DNA of 64,000 nucleotides from Nemopilema nomurai (lineage: Eukaryota > Cnidaria > Scyphozoa > Rhizostomeae > Rhizostomatidae), in assembly GCA_003864495.1 (NCBI GenBank), contig ML133375.1, positions 439,860 through 503,859 of the forward strand, in the 5' to 3' direction. The translations under genes were made by a program, and so were the position numbers. Position 1 is the stretch's first letter; each line of letters opens with the position of its first letter. Positions 1 through 14,800 of the stretch are shown here, piece after piece. The notes below the pieces were generated by a model. It saw only the letters and a list, made by a program, of their open reading frames with translations, made no database searches and was not told the DNA's origin.

Positions 1-529
1 CTAAGTTTACTATGTGCTTGAAATTGTGTACTTAATCTCGTATGTATCTATTTGATGTTTTAACCCTCGGCCTGGATTAGCTCATTTCAATATAAGTAGC
101 TATGTAACTCTAACTTTATTTGAATTGGCTATTGTATATATTTCTATAGCGACTTTGATTGGCTTCAAGCACATGCCTTTTAAAAGCAATAATCGCTCTT
201 TTGCCTTACTACTTCTGCTCTATCGCCGAGCGTTCCAAAACTTGATAACTGAATCAATGCTTCATCTAAATCATACAATTTTCATATAATCAATTTTTAA
301 TGTTAATGAAATCTGCATTATGAAACCAAGAATAATTAAAGCGTGCCCGCAACACACATAGATAATAACCCGGCTACTTTTAATGCTTTCATGTTGTCGT
401 TAAGAATGATTGTTCGTTAATTGTGCGACCGAGTATATTAATGCGAGTGTATGAGCGGGTGACCCTAAATAAGACTTGTTTCAGTGTTCAATGATCCGTT
501 ATGATACTTTCCATTGACGTTGATCCTCT

Positions 530-547
530 GAATGCCTCGAGGCATTC
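530..547. repeat. 18-nt perfect palindrome
   Basis: GAATGCCTCGAGGCATTC reads the same on both strands and contains an XhoI-type CTCGAG centre. No function can be assigned. It may be a dimeric protein-binding site or chance. Confidence 0.6.
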
Positions 548-2639
548 GCGAGATATTGTTGTTAATAAATTATAACCTTTGATTATCAACCGTTTGTCAG
601 GTCATTAATCACCACTGGTACTTGCTGGTTCTCATATTCCATTTATTTTTGAAAATATTATCATGCTAGACGAGGCTTGTGTGATTCAAGCACCCGAACC
701 GGATTAATTTCATTCATTCGATCACGCGCCAACTCGAGAACAATCGTTCGCCTGTCGGTGTTTTCATTGCGTTTGTGAATACCCAGCTAACTGGCTAGAT
801 CTTTGCAACATTTTCCAAACATAACTGGGAAGTTCATATCCTGTAGCTACAAAATATTATTGTTTTTTATTATAACTACCAAGCTTATAATAAAGAAGTA
901 GGGACATCAACAATTATAAATTTAAAAGTATAGGGAACATTGAGTACAGCAAGCTCTGAAACGACTTCACAAAGTTGAAAAAATTACGAACCTGTTAATT
1001 AGGACAGCAGAGAAGATGGTATAATCAAAACAGTTGTCCATATTTCCATTTCAAATCATAATCGTTACGTAAGTATGAAAATGTCAAATGCCAAACGTAA
1101 CGGAAATATTATGTAATGCCTTGTCTTGGTAATTTAAAATCCAATCTACAACAATTATGATCTCTGTCTCTTAGACCTTGGTCCAACACCCACTCTATTT
1201 ACTCCCCCGATGCAAGTGCACAGAAGAACGAAAACCAGTTTGAATTTCTATATTCTTTTTCGTTTCTGTCAAATACTAGTTTTGTGGCATATGGTATTGT
1301 GATTTGCATCGGTTGCAGTTAATTCAAATGTGCCCATTATGTTTGAATGTCAGCTGCGGAACTTTCACATTAGCTGTGGCAAAGCTGCTATTTAATCTAT
1401 TTAACTGCAGGCCTTCTGTTAATTCTGAAAGCAATTAGAGAAAAAGCGGATAGCTGTACAAAGCTTCTTTTTGCTGAACTTTCATTTTAATGTTTCGCAC
1501 TAGAAGTAACATGTTTTTGCTTTTTTTATTATTACAATTCTTACTTTATGAATCCATGCTGCACTTTATTTTGTTATTATTCATCTCCGAATACTTTCTT
1601 CGTGTTTTTTGTCTATTATATCCTTCTCTATAGAGACCTGTTCATGAAAATTTTATCAGTTTAATTTGCATTTTTCTAATGTCGTCATTTGCAACGAAAT
1701 ATTGTTTCTTTTGCTGACAAGTTGATTGCTCTGAGACTTGCAAAACATATCTGCCTCGACTTTCAAACGTCGGGTTCAGAATGATCCCATATCTAGCATT
1801 TGTTAGGTTTTGTCTGCATATTATGGCAAGAATCAGAATCTTTGATTTGCGATTCATCCTCTGCAAAACTTAATAAAACCTCTACTATATAAACTTGTTC
1901 TTATAGAGATAGCATGAAAGTCACAGGTAACGTTAGGTCTATTAAGAATTTTGCGAATTATGTTTCCATGCTCTAAGTCTTCCTAGACAAACGTATCTTG
2001 AAAAGTTCTGATAAATAATGACTTTTGCTATAATCGAATCGTTCTTTATATTTTTTACATATTTTCTTTTCTCGTACCTGCAACAAAACCACGAAGTTTA
2101 GCAAGACGTCTTTTTCAATAGCTTCCGAAAGTAGAGCGCTATAAAAAAGCCACCATTTAATCTTCAATAACGGATATTATGAATTATTTCAACTGTGAAC
2201 TAGTCTATAGTGTGTTGTAAAAATGATCATGGTGCACAAAATGTCTTCATAAAAGTGCAGATCATTGGATTTTTTCGCATTCCAGAAGCTTTTTATCAGA
2301 AACTGCCCTATTAAGTTGTAGCGTAGTCATCAATATTTAATTTGGCATTTGTGAAAATATTCACTCCTGAGCACAATCTTACGTTAGTATTATGCGCCAC
2401 ATTTCATTCTATAACATCCAAGGTTAATGGAATAGGTGTTTTGAATAAGAATATTTTTCTAATTTTTGCCTTTAAAAATTTTTCTAGCTTATTCTTTGCA
2501 GCTTTGATATTTGCTATTTATGTTTATTTGCTATCTATGTTAACGTTTTTGTAACTGAGATTGTTCCGGTAAAAGGCAGTTTGGTAACTGAAGTTTTATT
2601 CTCCAAGCAGGTTAAGCTTTATCTACCAACCTCTATTAT

Positions 2640-2780
2640 AAAGGTTATTATGAAGCACTGTTGCTATTATGCATAATTGTTAGAAGCACGATTATTATAA
2701 AGCACGATTATAATAAGGAACGATTATTGTAAAGGACGATTATTATAATGCACAGTTGTTACGAAGCGCGATTATTTGCG
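2640..2780. repeat. Degenerate tandem repeat, unit about 20 bp
   Basis: A core like AAGCACGATTATTATA recurs about six times with substitutions and small length changes (AGCACGATTATTATAA, AGCACGATTATAATAA, GGAACGATTATTGTAA, GGACGATTATTATAAT and more distant flanking copies). This looks like an old, drifting minisatellite. Confidence 0.6.
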
Positions 2781-4824
2781 ATACCATGTGGCAGCATTCT
2801 CCTCGACCGCCCCTCTTGCTCGTGTTCCTGTGACTTCTTAAAACTGCGTATGTGATGTTGATGACGTTTGCCATTGTTTGAAGAATAAGGAATGGCTCAA
2901 TCTCGATAAAGCATGTCAGCTGCAGGTAGTACAAAATAGCAAGTCAAGTTGAAAAGCTCTGAGATAATCTCAGGTTCGCAATCGTTTGATGACATGCGAC
3001 ATCGTGCATACCTGCAACAATAATATGCAACGTTTTTTGCCAAGGTGTTTTTTTAGACTAAGAAAATCTCTCAATTTTGCTGCCAAACAAAACAGGCTGA
3101 TCTAGCCGGTACCAGTAACAAAAATGAAAGCAGGGACGCGAAATCCTGATATCTATCAAAAGCCTTTTTAAATCCTTGTGATTAATACAAGTTTATAAGA
3201 AGGGGTTATCTAGTTGGATTGAGTTGCATTCTCTATACAGCATGCTCAATCTAAATGGCCATGAAAATCTGACATCTTGAGTGGACTTTGATCAAACTTT
3301 GATTTCTTGTTCACAAGCAATTAATCTATTGCAAAAGTTGCAACTGACAATGGCTACTATTTGCTAGAGACATAGCTGTTTATTTTTCACCTCGCATAGC
3401 TGTAGTTTCGTTGCTGAAGCTTTTGATGATTCTGAAAACGTTTTTTAAGGCTAAGCCCATTAATTTAAAGGTAAGGAAAGAGGATTGTCAGGGAGGCCTT
3501 TAGATTGGTATGGAGTAAAGGTCTGATTTATCCTTCATCCATCAATTTTATAAAAAATCTCATTGCTATTTTAGTTATTTTGATTTGTGTTTTAATAACT
3601 AAGCGTAGGCTGGTTTTACCCTAAACCCGGTGCTCAGATGTAATTGCACAGAAAAGGCGTCATCTTATCGCATAAATGAATTACCCGAGGTTTTGTGTTT
3701 AGGTCAGAGTATTTAAGATCCAACTACCTGACTGAAAATATAATTTTTTGCCAACATTTTTTAAATAAAGACAGCAGCAGGATTAAATCTTGAAAATATC
3801 AAATATAATTTGCCAATTATAAATACTTCTGCATGTAAGCTGTGCACAACATCATACCGAGGTGCTGCTAGGCCAAACTTTGAGGGCCGGAATTGATATT
3901 TGTGATCGATGAGCTTTAATATTTCTTCCCAGCTCCCTAGAAGATGATTCGATTACGGGCCTGTTTGCTCAACAATTTAGATATTAATATTTGCCACAAT
4001 GGAAAGATGTTAATTCGTTAAATGTCATTATTTTGAATGAAAAGATTAATCATGTTTTGATTAACTGCCATCGATCTAAGCATTAGGCGAACCAACGCTT
4101 ATTAATCCAGCATCTGTTACTTTATCTATAATTCAGGATCATCAAGAGAGCGTGTTCACTTCGCATAAGCCGGTAGAATTGCACGTTGATTTAGTCTTGA
4201 TCGTTTAATAATTAATAGGATGGCTGATGAGGAAATTTCGCTTCAATGCAAACACCTGGTCGCTTACAGATTGATTAATGACCACATTTAGCTTGGATGA
4301 AAGCTGGCCTTTTTCAGACTGCCAAACGCGGTGATGTTTTGAATATATTTCCATTATTACACTTCTTTATATGAGAATTTCCATCTTCTAAATAGGAGCA
4401 GGACATTTCACCAGCACACATTGACTTTCCTACTCCCCGGATTCATAGGCGGAATCGAGTCGAAGAAGATCACCACTAAATAAGGTTTGAGTCTAATTAG
4501 ATTTGCCCTAATGCTTATATGCCTTAATGAGCACATGCCGGAAAAGAATGCAGGATGCCCTCCAATTATTTGTATTTCATTATATACTTTGCCTCATGTA
4601 TTGCAAATTCATTGATAAGTATTAAGGTCTCTTACATTATTTATGTTTAGTTCTTCTTTGCATTTGCCTAAATGTTTGAAATTCTTTTATCATTTTTTAG
4701 GATATCCCAAAACCTCTATTAGGACATTCAAATGTAGATATTAAGCTTCTTGAAGATTGTTTTAATCTTTGATGATCAAAACATAATTCATGTTTTCTTT
4801 CTTGTGATAAAATGTGTATTTTAC

Positions 4825-5790
4825 TTATTTTACTTCAAGTTTTATCATAGAACAAATTCTTAAGAACTCAGCCTCATCCTTTACAGATGAAGAGATAGCC
4901 CAAACCAGTTTGCCCAACCATTTCTTAGGAAAGTTTATTCTACTTAAACACTCCCACAGGCCTAAAATCTGTTTGAAAAAAGCTATAGATTTTCTTGCAG
5001 TTACATTTTCAAACTTTCCTCGTCACATTTCTTCTAGCGTATGTGATTTTCGTACGAGCTTCGGTATCGTGTTCTCTTATATCATCATCACTTCGAAAGT
5101 TATATTGCGCGATCTTATTCTCAAAATCCCCCATACCAGTGCGGCTAAATGCTTTTCGCAATCTAATGTTTCTTTTTCTTTTCCCGAAATTGTGTCGTAG
5201 CAGCGTGACAAAGCGCATTGTTTTACGAAAAACGTTCTCTGCTTGTTCTCTGCTTGCTTCAAGGATCTGTTCCATAACGCCAAACGTTGCCAAATCCGAA
5301 AATCCCATTTTTGTCTGTTTTTTGCCACCTGCCTTAGTAGCTAATTTAATCTCCCAAATTAAATTACTACATAGCTGAGCCTGATTCGTAAGTTCATGAG
5401 TTCGTATTTTAAATTTGAGTTTATGTTGTTCGTTCATGAGACATTTATTCAAATTTATTTTAAAAGCATCATCTTGAATTGTAAAATTCAAGATTTCACA
5501 CCAAATATGTTCAAATTTTGCTACTTGCGTTTGTGACCATGGGCAGATACAGATCGTTGACACTGGAACAGCTCTACCTTTGAGTTGGTCAAACTGAATT
5601 TTCGTGAAATCGATCTCCTTATATCATGTGTTCATACTCTCCAAATGCGCGTGTGCATTGGTTGACTGTGTATCGCTAAATTTACGACATCGTTTTTCAG
5701 AATTTCTTCAACTTTTTGCAACCATATTTATGGGTGTACCACCAATTGTTTTCGAACCACAATTCAATGCTTTTGCTGCTTTCCTTGGAA
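4825..5790 (-). pseudogene. Coding relic or frameshifted gene, unknown family
   Basis: Reading the - strand, coherent protein-like sequence runs from about 5790 down to a stop at 4825-4827, but in more than one frame. The upstream part (5790 to about 5690, with residues such as IELWF and THKYG) hits a stop. The longest uninterrupted piece extends from about 5630 to 5009. After a one-base frame change near 5010 it continues through FENVTARKSIAFF and ends in MIKLEVK. The peptide is rich in K, R, E and I, looks largely helical, and shows no signal peptide or membrane segment. I do not recognise the family. No intron boundary is needed to join the pieces, so it is either a decaying single-exon gene or retrocopy, or an intact gene with sequencing indels. 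Frames on the opposite strand here are its shadows. Confidence 0.5.
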
Positions 5791-8700
5791 GTTATTAGAC
5801 GCTGCCACCTATAGATCACTTAAGAGTGTTTTCTTTCGAGAATATTTGCTCCTATGCGCATGTAACAGAAACGAAAGATGGTGTCCAGAGTTTTCGATAC
5901 TCCGGGTACTTCAATTGATTGCGCACAAACAGAAAAACGAAACGACCAACATGTTGCTGATTAATCTTTTTTCAATTTCCGCGACACATTCTAATCAACT
6001 ATAAAAGGTCTTACCTTTATCATTCTTAATTTCACGGGCTACCTCTTGCTGGGCAAGGAAAAAGCTAATTTCTTTTTAGTTTGCAATTTCTATTATTCAT
6101 GTGCTAAGAGCATATGCAGCGAAGCGGTCAATCAATAAACTGGATAAAGTAAAACAATTATCTTTTAATTGGAGCAAATTGGACTAATGTGTGCTGAGCA
6201 TTGCTGGCTACGACCAAATTTTTCTCAGTGCCGATTTTACGTTTGGACCTCGCTTCATCTCCCGAGGGCTACGAATTCTATTGCTTGCTGAGGGCGAATT
6301 GGTTGCTGAATTATTTCAAAATTGCGATAAAATAGACACTACTTTTGCATGAAAAAGCGAAGTTTTGGTCGGACTAAGCGTACACAACTCAAGAGCAAAG
6401 GATCGCACTGGATTGGTTGCCAAGTTTTGGATGGAAATAGGCTGAATATTAAGCTAAGATGCCACGGGGATCGCTAACTAGCGCTGACAGTGCCAGAAGC
6501 CTTTAAAAATAATGGAGAACAAAAGCGTAAAAAATGCTTCCTTGTCTGCACAGTGCTAGAGAACTAACGCGTTATTTAGAGCAACCCAGGTGAAATAGTG
6601 ACTGCAAACAGTAACGTCAGAGTGATTTTTGACGCGATCTTGAATAAATATCGCCTGATTATTTTTCAAACTTTGCTTTGAAATTCTCCATTCTCTTGTA
6701 ATTAATATTCTGGGTATTTGAAGAAATCTAGCCGCTAAAACCTATTCTGTTTGCCATTTTTCGATCCAGGATTGGGTGCATGCTTTCCCGTTCGGCATGA
6801 TCTACCACAAAACCTAACAAGAAAACGCCTTTGAATACCTAATCTAGTTTGCAGCTTGACAACTAAACCATCAAATTATATTTCACAACAGCTTTCTCTC
6901 TGAAGAAATAATAATTGACCAGCTGTCAATAATTGCATGGTCAAACCTTTTTCATTTGCATTTATATCAAAATCCTTCCTCTATTCCATTTCTCGTCTCT
7001 ATATTCAAAATGCTCAAATTTTTGCCAAAACTAAGCCTCTTATCTCAAGAATTGACGCCCCCCCGCAGACACCAATCATCTTTCTTTCATAAGTCCGATG
7101 CTTTGATTACTGTATCTAATATTGAAATAACGATTTTAACGGCAATAACTAGCAAAATAAAGATGTTGTTGCCTTATATCTTTAAAAAACTTACTATGTT
7201 CGCAGATGAAAATATATTATTTTCCCAGAGTGTAAAGCTCAAGGATAAGGAGTAGAATGTAGTCACGTGAAACAGATGCCAAGCTGCTAGCCTAGCAGTA
7301 TAGATCAGGCGAACAAGACCTCCACTATCGTAGGCCAATACGTATAGTTGCCTGAAGAAACGGAGGATTAAAGCATTTAGAACTGCCTGCCAAATGATAG
7401 GCTTTTTAGTTTTACGGAGACTGATGCAAGGAAGGTTGAACTTGTTTGGATAATTCTACCATCTTCGCAGTTTTTAGTGTAATTTTCCCTGGGCTGGTTT
7501 CCTCGATTCAAAACTATTCTTTATTGCTCTCTCTCTGTCTTCTGCAAAGGATCGAATATGCAATTTTATCCTTATTCCTACTCTTTTGAAAGCGCATCCT
7601 AGTATGCTAGAAAATATTGAAATGGCTACAAAGTGAATGACATTCTTAACACTATGTTCACTTTGATGCATGTGCCTAAATGCTACCAGACTTCTTGCTT
7701 TGCCTCTTCAAAAGTTACACTATCAATAGATGTCATTGAATGCCAAGGTGTTTTCCTTTTTTTCTTGCAATAAACTGCCTATTAATTATCAACCACTGCT
7801 CCAAAGCATTTTGATTTTCATGTTGATTTATTTCTTATTTTCATTTTATTTTTTGTTTCTTACTGTATTGAGCGGTATCCATTAGTTAATGAATTCATTC
7901 TTTAATGTTTTGTGAATTGCTGCTTAAAAAATGTCAAAACATTCTTTTTTGAAAAGATAGTATTGTTTCCATTCAGCAGGAATCATTTATGCATCAATAA
8001 AGAACTTTTAACAAAACAGAGATTTACTTAGATGCTTGACTATAAATAGTGTGCTGGAAACCATGCAGTTTGATAACCATCAAGTATTTTCTTCATCTGA
8101 TAGCACCAACACAACTCGAGGTTATCTTGAGAGATTCGATAATTCTTTGTAGTGGCCTTTTGTTAAATAGAGATTTTCCGTCCTAATGAGAGGAACAACC
8201 TCCTCGAATTTGTTTGGTTTGTTTACACTGGGATGTCATCAACGACAGGCCTTGCTTCAGTGTAATATTTCATGAGTGCAGCCTTGCCTTCTGGTGTCAT
8301 TAATTAATTAAGCAATCTCCGTTCAAACAGGTTGATTTTGATGGCACTTTGCTTTCCATTAGTCGATCAATGTATTGTTGAATCGATTTTTGCCACATCC
8401 ATCTCATAAACCCATTAGAATTCTCAAATATTGAACACTCGATAGCTGCTTGGCATTTGACAATGGCATGAAACACTCCAATGTGTTTACTTTATATGAG
8501 AAGTCATCATCAATTTTTAATTACAAACTGCAGAAGGGTGAATTAATTCTTGATGAAAAAGCACTTCCTTTAGTCATCAATAAATCATCATTTAATTCAT
8601 CTTTAAGCCCATCTTTAATGATCTGCATTTGGGCTGTTCAGTTGTCGAGGCTTTCGTATCATGTCGAAATTGCAAGCTTTTCAGAGTCCGTACCTGTCAT

Positions 8701-11700
8701 GTTGAAACACCTTTTGTGCTGTGTGCTTCGCAGAATTTTTACTGAGAGCGTTTCCAAGAGCATTGCCACTCAGTTGAAAAGGAGCAAGTGAAAACAACTT
8801 GTAAAGAGAATCTAGAGTTAAGGGGGGGTTGGGAGGGAGAGAGAGGTGCGACTGTAGGAAAAGTCAGTGGATAAGGAAAGGATCTCAGTAGATATTTTCA
8901 AATCATATGAAGATTGGTCGTCGCAGGGTTTATTGTAGCATGACGCATCGTGGCATTTTGCAATTGGTAGCTGGAGTACAGGAGCTCGGCTTTGTCAACA
9001 ATTGGTAAATGCGCAATTAATAAATGAACCAAGGAAGGATCCTTGAAGAGCAGCAAATTTCTATTTTCACGCTCTCTCTAAAAAGGTTATGCAGTGTTTG
9101 ACTGGTCAATCTAATATATGGATATGTTCAATTCAAACATTGTTTTGCTATTTATACTGAGGAACTATTATATTTAGAAGTTTTTTCGTGATCCTTTTCC
9201 TAAACTCGGCAGCCAATGTACAAATATTTCTTGTTTTTTTATCGTATTTCATTCTCTGAGGATTGGGTTATAATCACTCTTTTCACTAAATACTTCTTTC
9301 GAATTTTTCAAAAATCCTTCCAAAAAGGAATGTTCTTTTTTGCTATATTTCTGCAGAATGCCATTCCATTTGATATGTTCAAATTCAGCGTTCTATGCAA
9401 AGTTTTAAAAGAAGTGTTTCCAACCTTGAGTTTTTGCTACACTGCTTCTCAGTGGGTTGCCTTGAGCAATACCTCAGTACACGAGGCATTTATGATAGAG
9501 CATTTGATGATAATATGCGTTAAAATGTATGTTGATATTTAATAATAAAGGACCCTTTTGTATTGCCAACACAGTATTGAAATCATGGCCGAATAGTGGC
9601 TGTCTTCTGTAGGTCGCGAGTTAAGAAATCCTGCAGATAGTCATTTGAAATTGGTTTGACCTAAGCTGACTATGATGATACTGATTTAATTTAATGTGCT
9701 GACAATAGAGTCCATAGTAAATTTTATACTGCTGTAGTATGACTTGCCTTGAACGCCAATGAAGCTATTGCGCACATGAGGAACTTCTATGGGCGAATCT
9801 GTGGGACGATACTGCATGACAAGAGAACGAGAATTCTTCAATGATAAGGCAAGAAGTACGCTAGTGTACTGGGCGTTCAAGCTTTGATTGTCCAAGGCGC
9901 TGTTTGTTTGCAGCGTTGTGAACTCCTGTTTGGCGATGAAAATAATGGCTCGTTTCCCTCGGAGCTAGACAAATGCGCCCACTGAATTGTCTCTCACTCA
10001 ATCGTATACTAGTTTTCAATACAATAGAACAAGTTTGCTACTCTTCATTGGCAGCGTGGTGACCTACTTGCGCCCTGGTCCACTTTCAGCTGCCCAGTTA
10101 GGTCTCATCGCTTACTGACAGAGAACAAAAACATTAATTGCCATGCAAGCAAATGGTTATTGTGTTCATTTATTTCATGCGATTATGCAAATCGACTAAC
10201 TAGTATAAAGGACCTGCGATTAGGGATCTGTTCATTTCACTATCCGTAACACTGTCGTAAGCTTCTCGCGTTGGTGGAAAAGTAGTTCTCGGTTACATAA
10301 GGTGAGAATTATACGTAACACTTGGTAGATATTTCTTTGTTGTTGAATTTGGATAGTAACTGGCTATTATTTATCAGAGATGTGACCATGCTTGCATCCG
10401 TAGCTGTTTTTGCATGTCCAATTTACACTGATTAGATGTTGATTTGCACATTTGCTAGATTCTACAACGTGAATTTCTTGTAAATTGAAAATATTTATTT
10501 TAACTTCGTTTTATAAAAGAAAGGTGTAAGGACCTTTGCAAGCTACCGAACGGAAACCGCAACGACTTTGATTGAAAAAATTGTTGGATGCTTGAAACAA
10601 GGTTTCTATAGTAATCGCTGCTTCTCACAACTAAAATCCCGCATTAGAGCCTTGAATATATCTCGAAGATATGCAGTGCTGCAGAGCAATCAGGTTTTCT
10701 AATTTTTCTAATAAAGCCTAGGACGTTATCGAAGAATAAGCACGAATCTTTAATTTGTGAGTTGCCTGCTCTTTTCTTAAATGAGTATAATCCACTGTTC
10801 TCTCGCACCAGAAAATGCCGTTTAGAAACGTTTTCATTTTTTTCTCTTCATCCTTGATTCTGTGACAATGTTTTAGTTCATTTGGTATATTAGTCGACTA
10901 TATTTTGGCACTGAGGGCTGCATAGGAATTGGTATTCATTATTTGCAATGTTTCATTAATTTTTGCCATTATCTCATTCGTCTTCTTCTGTCTTCGATTT
11001 TCCCGAACGATGATTCTGCCAAAAATCACCTTAAGGTCCCATATACCAACCAGCTTCATCTTGCGTTTTTACTAAATTTATCTTTTAACTTTGCATCGGT
11101 ATATATGCACTTGGCATCTACCGCCAAAAGTTTGGATAGGGTTTACTGAAGTACTCGAGTTGATAGTTTCATACTTTTCCTTTCTGGCTCTTCTTGTCAC
11201 TTGGAAATCATTCCAGTTTAATCTAATTCAGATTTTTATAGCAATCGAAAGTTTATCTCATTTTATAAGTTTGTTTTTGCCTTCATTTCTTATAAATCTC
11301 CAACGTCTGTGCAAACTTCATTTTTTAGCAGTCTGTCTTTTTTCAGTTCTTAACATGAATCGAAATTGGCGATATTTTATTACATAGTTGTTTTATTAAA
11401 TATCATTTTTGCATCTTCATTAAGAACAATGAATTTGTCACTGGACAATCCTTTCCTGCCCTTGTCTCTTCTTCTCGATACTTTAATTTCGTTTTATGTG
11501 TTCGCGTTCATTGTTTTAATCAACAATTACCCTATTGATCCTGCTCTCTATATTTCTGAACTTGTATATGTAACTAAAGTGGACCGCCTTTGGCGAAGAT
11601 CTTTTGCTTTACGCTAAATTGGAGAAAGAAGCCTGAAATTTCTAATGATTTCTCTATTTCAACAACCCAGATATATATGTTTCGAAATTAACGTTTATCC

Positions 11701-11804
11701 AATTCAACCAAGTTTTAGTCAATCGCCTCTCATTTTTTTAAAGTTTGCATTACATTCAAAAGTTTTTCATCTCTCATGCCGTTTTTCTCGTTATTTTTCT
11801 TCAG
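5791..11804. other. Non-coding region upstream of ARID3
   Basis: No recognisable protein segment or RNA gene is visible on either strand. Open frames are short and hydrophobic because of T-richness. A purine-rich patch lies near 8820-8850. The ARID3 promoter and 5' untranslated exon(s) are expected here, because the first coding exon begins with a splice acceptor at 11801-11804, but I cannot place them. Confidence 0.5.
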
Positions 11805-11810
11805 ATAAAG

Positions 11811-14800
11811 ATGTCTACGTCCGCATTGGAGGAGCGTAAAAGTGATGTAAAAGAGAGAGAAGAAAAGAAACTAGCAGAATCCTCGCAGTTTTGGAAAAGG
11901 TACGTGGAAAAAGTGGAGAGTGCCGCTGAAAATTCCGTCGAAGAGGAAGAAAAGTCGGAGAAGATGGATTCTAGCATAGAAAGGATCTCTCCTCTTGAAC
12001 TGGAGAGCAATTCACTGTTGGACTGGACTTTTGAAGAGCAATTCAAGCAGGTTAGTGGACGCAATCGTATATTTCTCTCAATTGATTTTTCTTGATCCTT
12101 CGGTTTTGCTGTTCCTGGCTGAAGATAAGCGACATGACTGTTGCAGGATATGCACTCCAATTACGTTTTGTAAACCGTTCTCAGAATACTTCCCTACGCC
12201 AATTTAGCCGGAAATGCATTTCCAATACGTCTTGCAAGCCATTATAAGAACGCTCTCCTCATTATCCATCTAAAAACGCCTAAGTCACCTCTGCATTGCT
12301 GTTTGGATGTTTTCACAGCATAACCCCTATAAAAAGCAACACAGTGCTGCCATATCGTATCAGTAGTTTAGGGCGAAAAACGCCAGAGTGTAGGATGCTC
12401 CAACTGCAGATGGAATTTCGCCCATACGAAAGTGCAGCAGTGACTGTGTTCAAGTTGAAAACAAGATCAGTTCGAGAATCAGTTTCTTTTACGTCTGCTG
12501 AAGCAGGCTTTCAAAGTTGGCGAGAGTGTTTACACGAACCAGATTGCACGTGTAGTAATTCTGAGACTCACTCGAGAAACTTGAGCATCGTTTCAATGAA
12601 TGGACGGAGCATAATGAAGATACTCACACAAATCAGACAGTCACACTCTCTTTCGAGTGAATGTACCAGGAGTTTTGGTGCCGTTGTAGCTGACAACAAG
12701 GCTGAAATGCAGCCTCCTTTCCAAATCAAGAACTTTCTCCTGAATAGATGCCTTAGAAAATCACCTGTGATTTCTCAGACTGGGTCCTGCATTAGCTAGT
12801 TGGTTCTGTCACTTTCGTAAATGATCAGCATCTATTTTTAGAAGGCCAATGATTTGCAGGAACGTACTTACGAAGATGATGAAATCATTTTAGTTTGATT
12901 ATTTATGTTGGTATGGACTTAGAAATATTCGCAGAAGGCAAAGGTGGTTAGTTACCTAATAACTCGTAAAAAGAAACCAATCCAATGACACGGTGAAACC
13001 AATCCAATGAAACTGTGAAACCAATACAATGACACGGTGAAACCAATCCAATGACACTTTACTAGCTGATGAGTGAAGATCTTGGGTTGGGAAGGACGCT
13101 GCAATGCATTTTGAGAAAGATCTACAAGCTATAATAGAATCAGTAAAACAAGCAAACCAGACTAGGATAAACACAATATAACGTTTAGAGGCTTAATGAG
13201 ACTGAAGGGACAAGGAACCCCTCCATAAGACAAAAAATAAGCCTTACCCGGCCAGAAGAACTAATAAGGACTAGGCTAGCCCAAGTGACCGTTGACTAGG
13301 CCCAGTAAAGCCCGAATAAGCTAAACGAGGCTAGATCGAGCTCAGTCGAATGCTTAATGAAACTAGAAAGTTCTTTCATAGAAAAAACGTAAGCCTTACA
13401 CGACAATTAAAGCTTGACTTGGCGTTCAAAAGATTGAGAGCTGAATAAACTAGTAAACTTGTTTGAAAGTGTCCATGAATAGATAATGTGTCATTATTCT
13501 AGCAATAAATAAGTGTCGATAAGCAAGGTAAGTAGTGAGCGTTTATTAGCATTTTTGCTGCAGAAAATCCACCTAGCACTCATACTTTTTTCAAAATGAA
13601 AGAAAAATAATTGTCAAGTACAGTACGATCTTTGACTCTCTGTATTGTGATCTTCAATATGGGCGTTTTCTGCTCTTCCCTACTCGAAGGTGGTGGAAAT
13701 CCTTATGAAAAAATGTTCTGCCGCTATGGCCAGAAAATAATACACCCAATGATAGTCCATATTAAGAGCATTTAAGACAGCGTTTTTGTTCAATCGGAGA
13801 CTTTTGACTGTGCCAATAACGCAAGCCACACAACTCTGTTTCATTTTATAACCTTTTTGTAGTTTTAAGCGCTGTCATGACAGATAACTGCAAAGGAACC
13901 TGGCTCCTTCACCTTAGATAAAGCTTTTATGACTCCAAAACTACTATCTTTTTCCTCTGGGCATCTAAAATTTGGCTGCTACCCGGGTCCTTTGTAGGTG
14001 AAACGAGAAGGATTTAGGATATAAACAGTGCTGTACGTCATTGTTTAACCACTGAAAATGAAAACGGCCAGCAAAATTAATCAGATTGCATCAGAGGAAT
14101 GAATTATTATCTATCAAGTTTGACAATTGAATAGCGTAAAAAAATAATTTAAACTCTACTTATGAATATACTAGGATTTGAATGGCAAAATGTTAAGATT
14201 ATGAGAAGGCTATGTAAGTTTGCTAGCGAGTACGGTGTTCTGCTGTCACTGAGCCATCTTGACGGTGAAGCTTGCCATCTCAAAAATTACAGTATCTGTT
14301 TTATTTTAGAGCTCTTCATTCCTGTGAAATAGTTAAGAAAAATCGATTTAGTTTTTGCAAAGGGTATCTACGTCGGTACAAAACATGCTCTGTAGACTGA
14401 GGAACGGGATTGATGTGTTCTTCTGTCTTGCATGCAGTAGGCGACTTCAGGATTTCTCCAGTCTAAATCATATATGGTTTCTCCGCTCAAATCATATAGG
14501 AAACAGAGATTATTGATCCAATCAATTAAAAGCACAGCTCTGTGGATTTCCTTTACGCATATGATGAATATCGCGAAGAAACTTCTCGCACGTAGCTCTG
14601 TTTTCTGGGTCATTAAGTGACATTCTTCGCACGGGCGCCGTCATCACGCTGGCGAATATTTCCGCCCTCCCTTTTCTCTGTAGCTGCTTCCAGAATTGAT
14701 TACTGTGACCATGTTCACCGTTACGTTTGAAGGTTGGTGAAATTTGATAGATGTAGGAAGCGATTACTTTGGCAAAAGTCAATTTACTCTCAACTCTGGC

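Larger units (their letters stand above)
1..4824. other. AT-rich stretch without recognisable gene
   Basis: I see no conserved protein segment, RNA gene or long coding frame on either strand. Frames are short and of random composition. The stretch holds a short perfect palindrome near 530 and a degenerate tandem repeat near 2640-2780, listed separately. It could contain distal regulatory sequence or untranslated exons, which cannot be recognised from sequence alone. Confidence 0.6.

Noticed and set aside
4814..5378. Two + strand frames of about 127 codons
   Set aside because: They are antisense to the coherent - strand relic at 4825-5790 and have hydrophobic, low-complexity composition.
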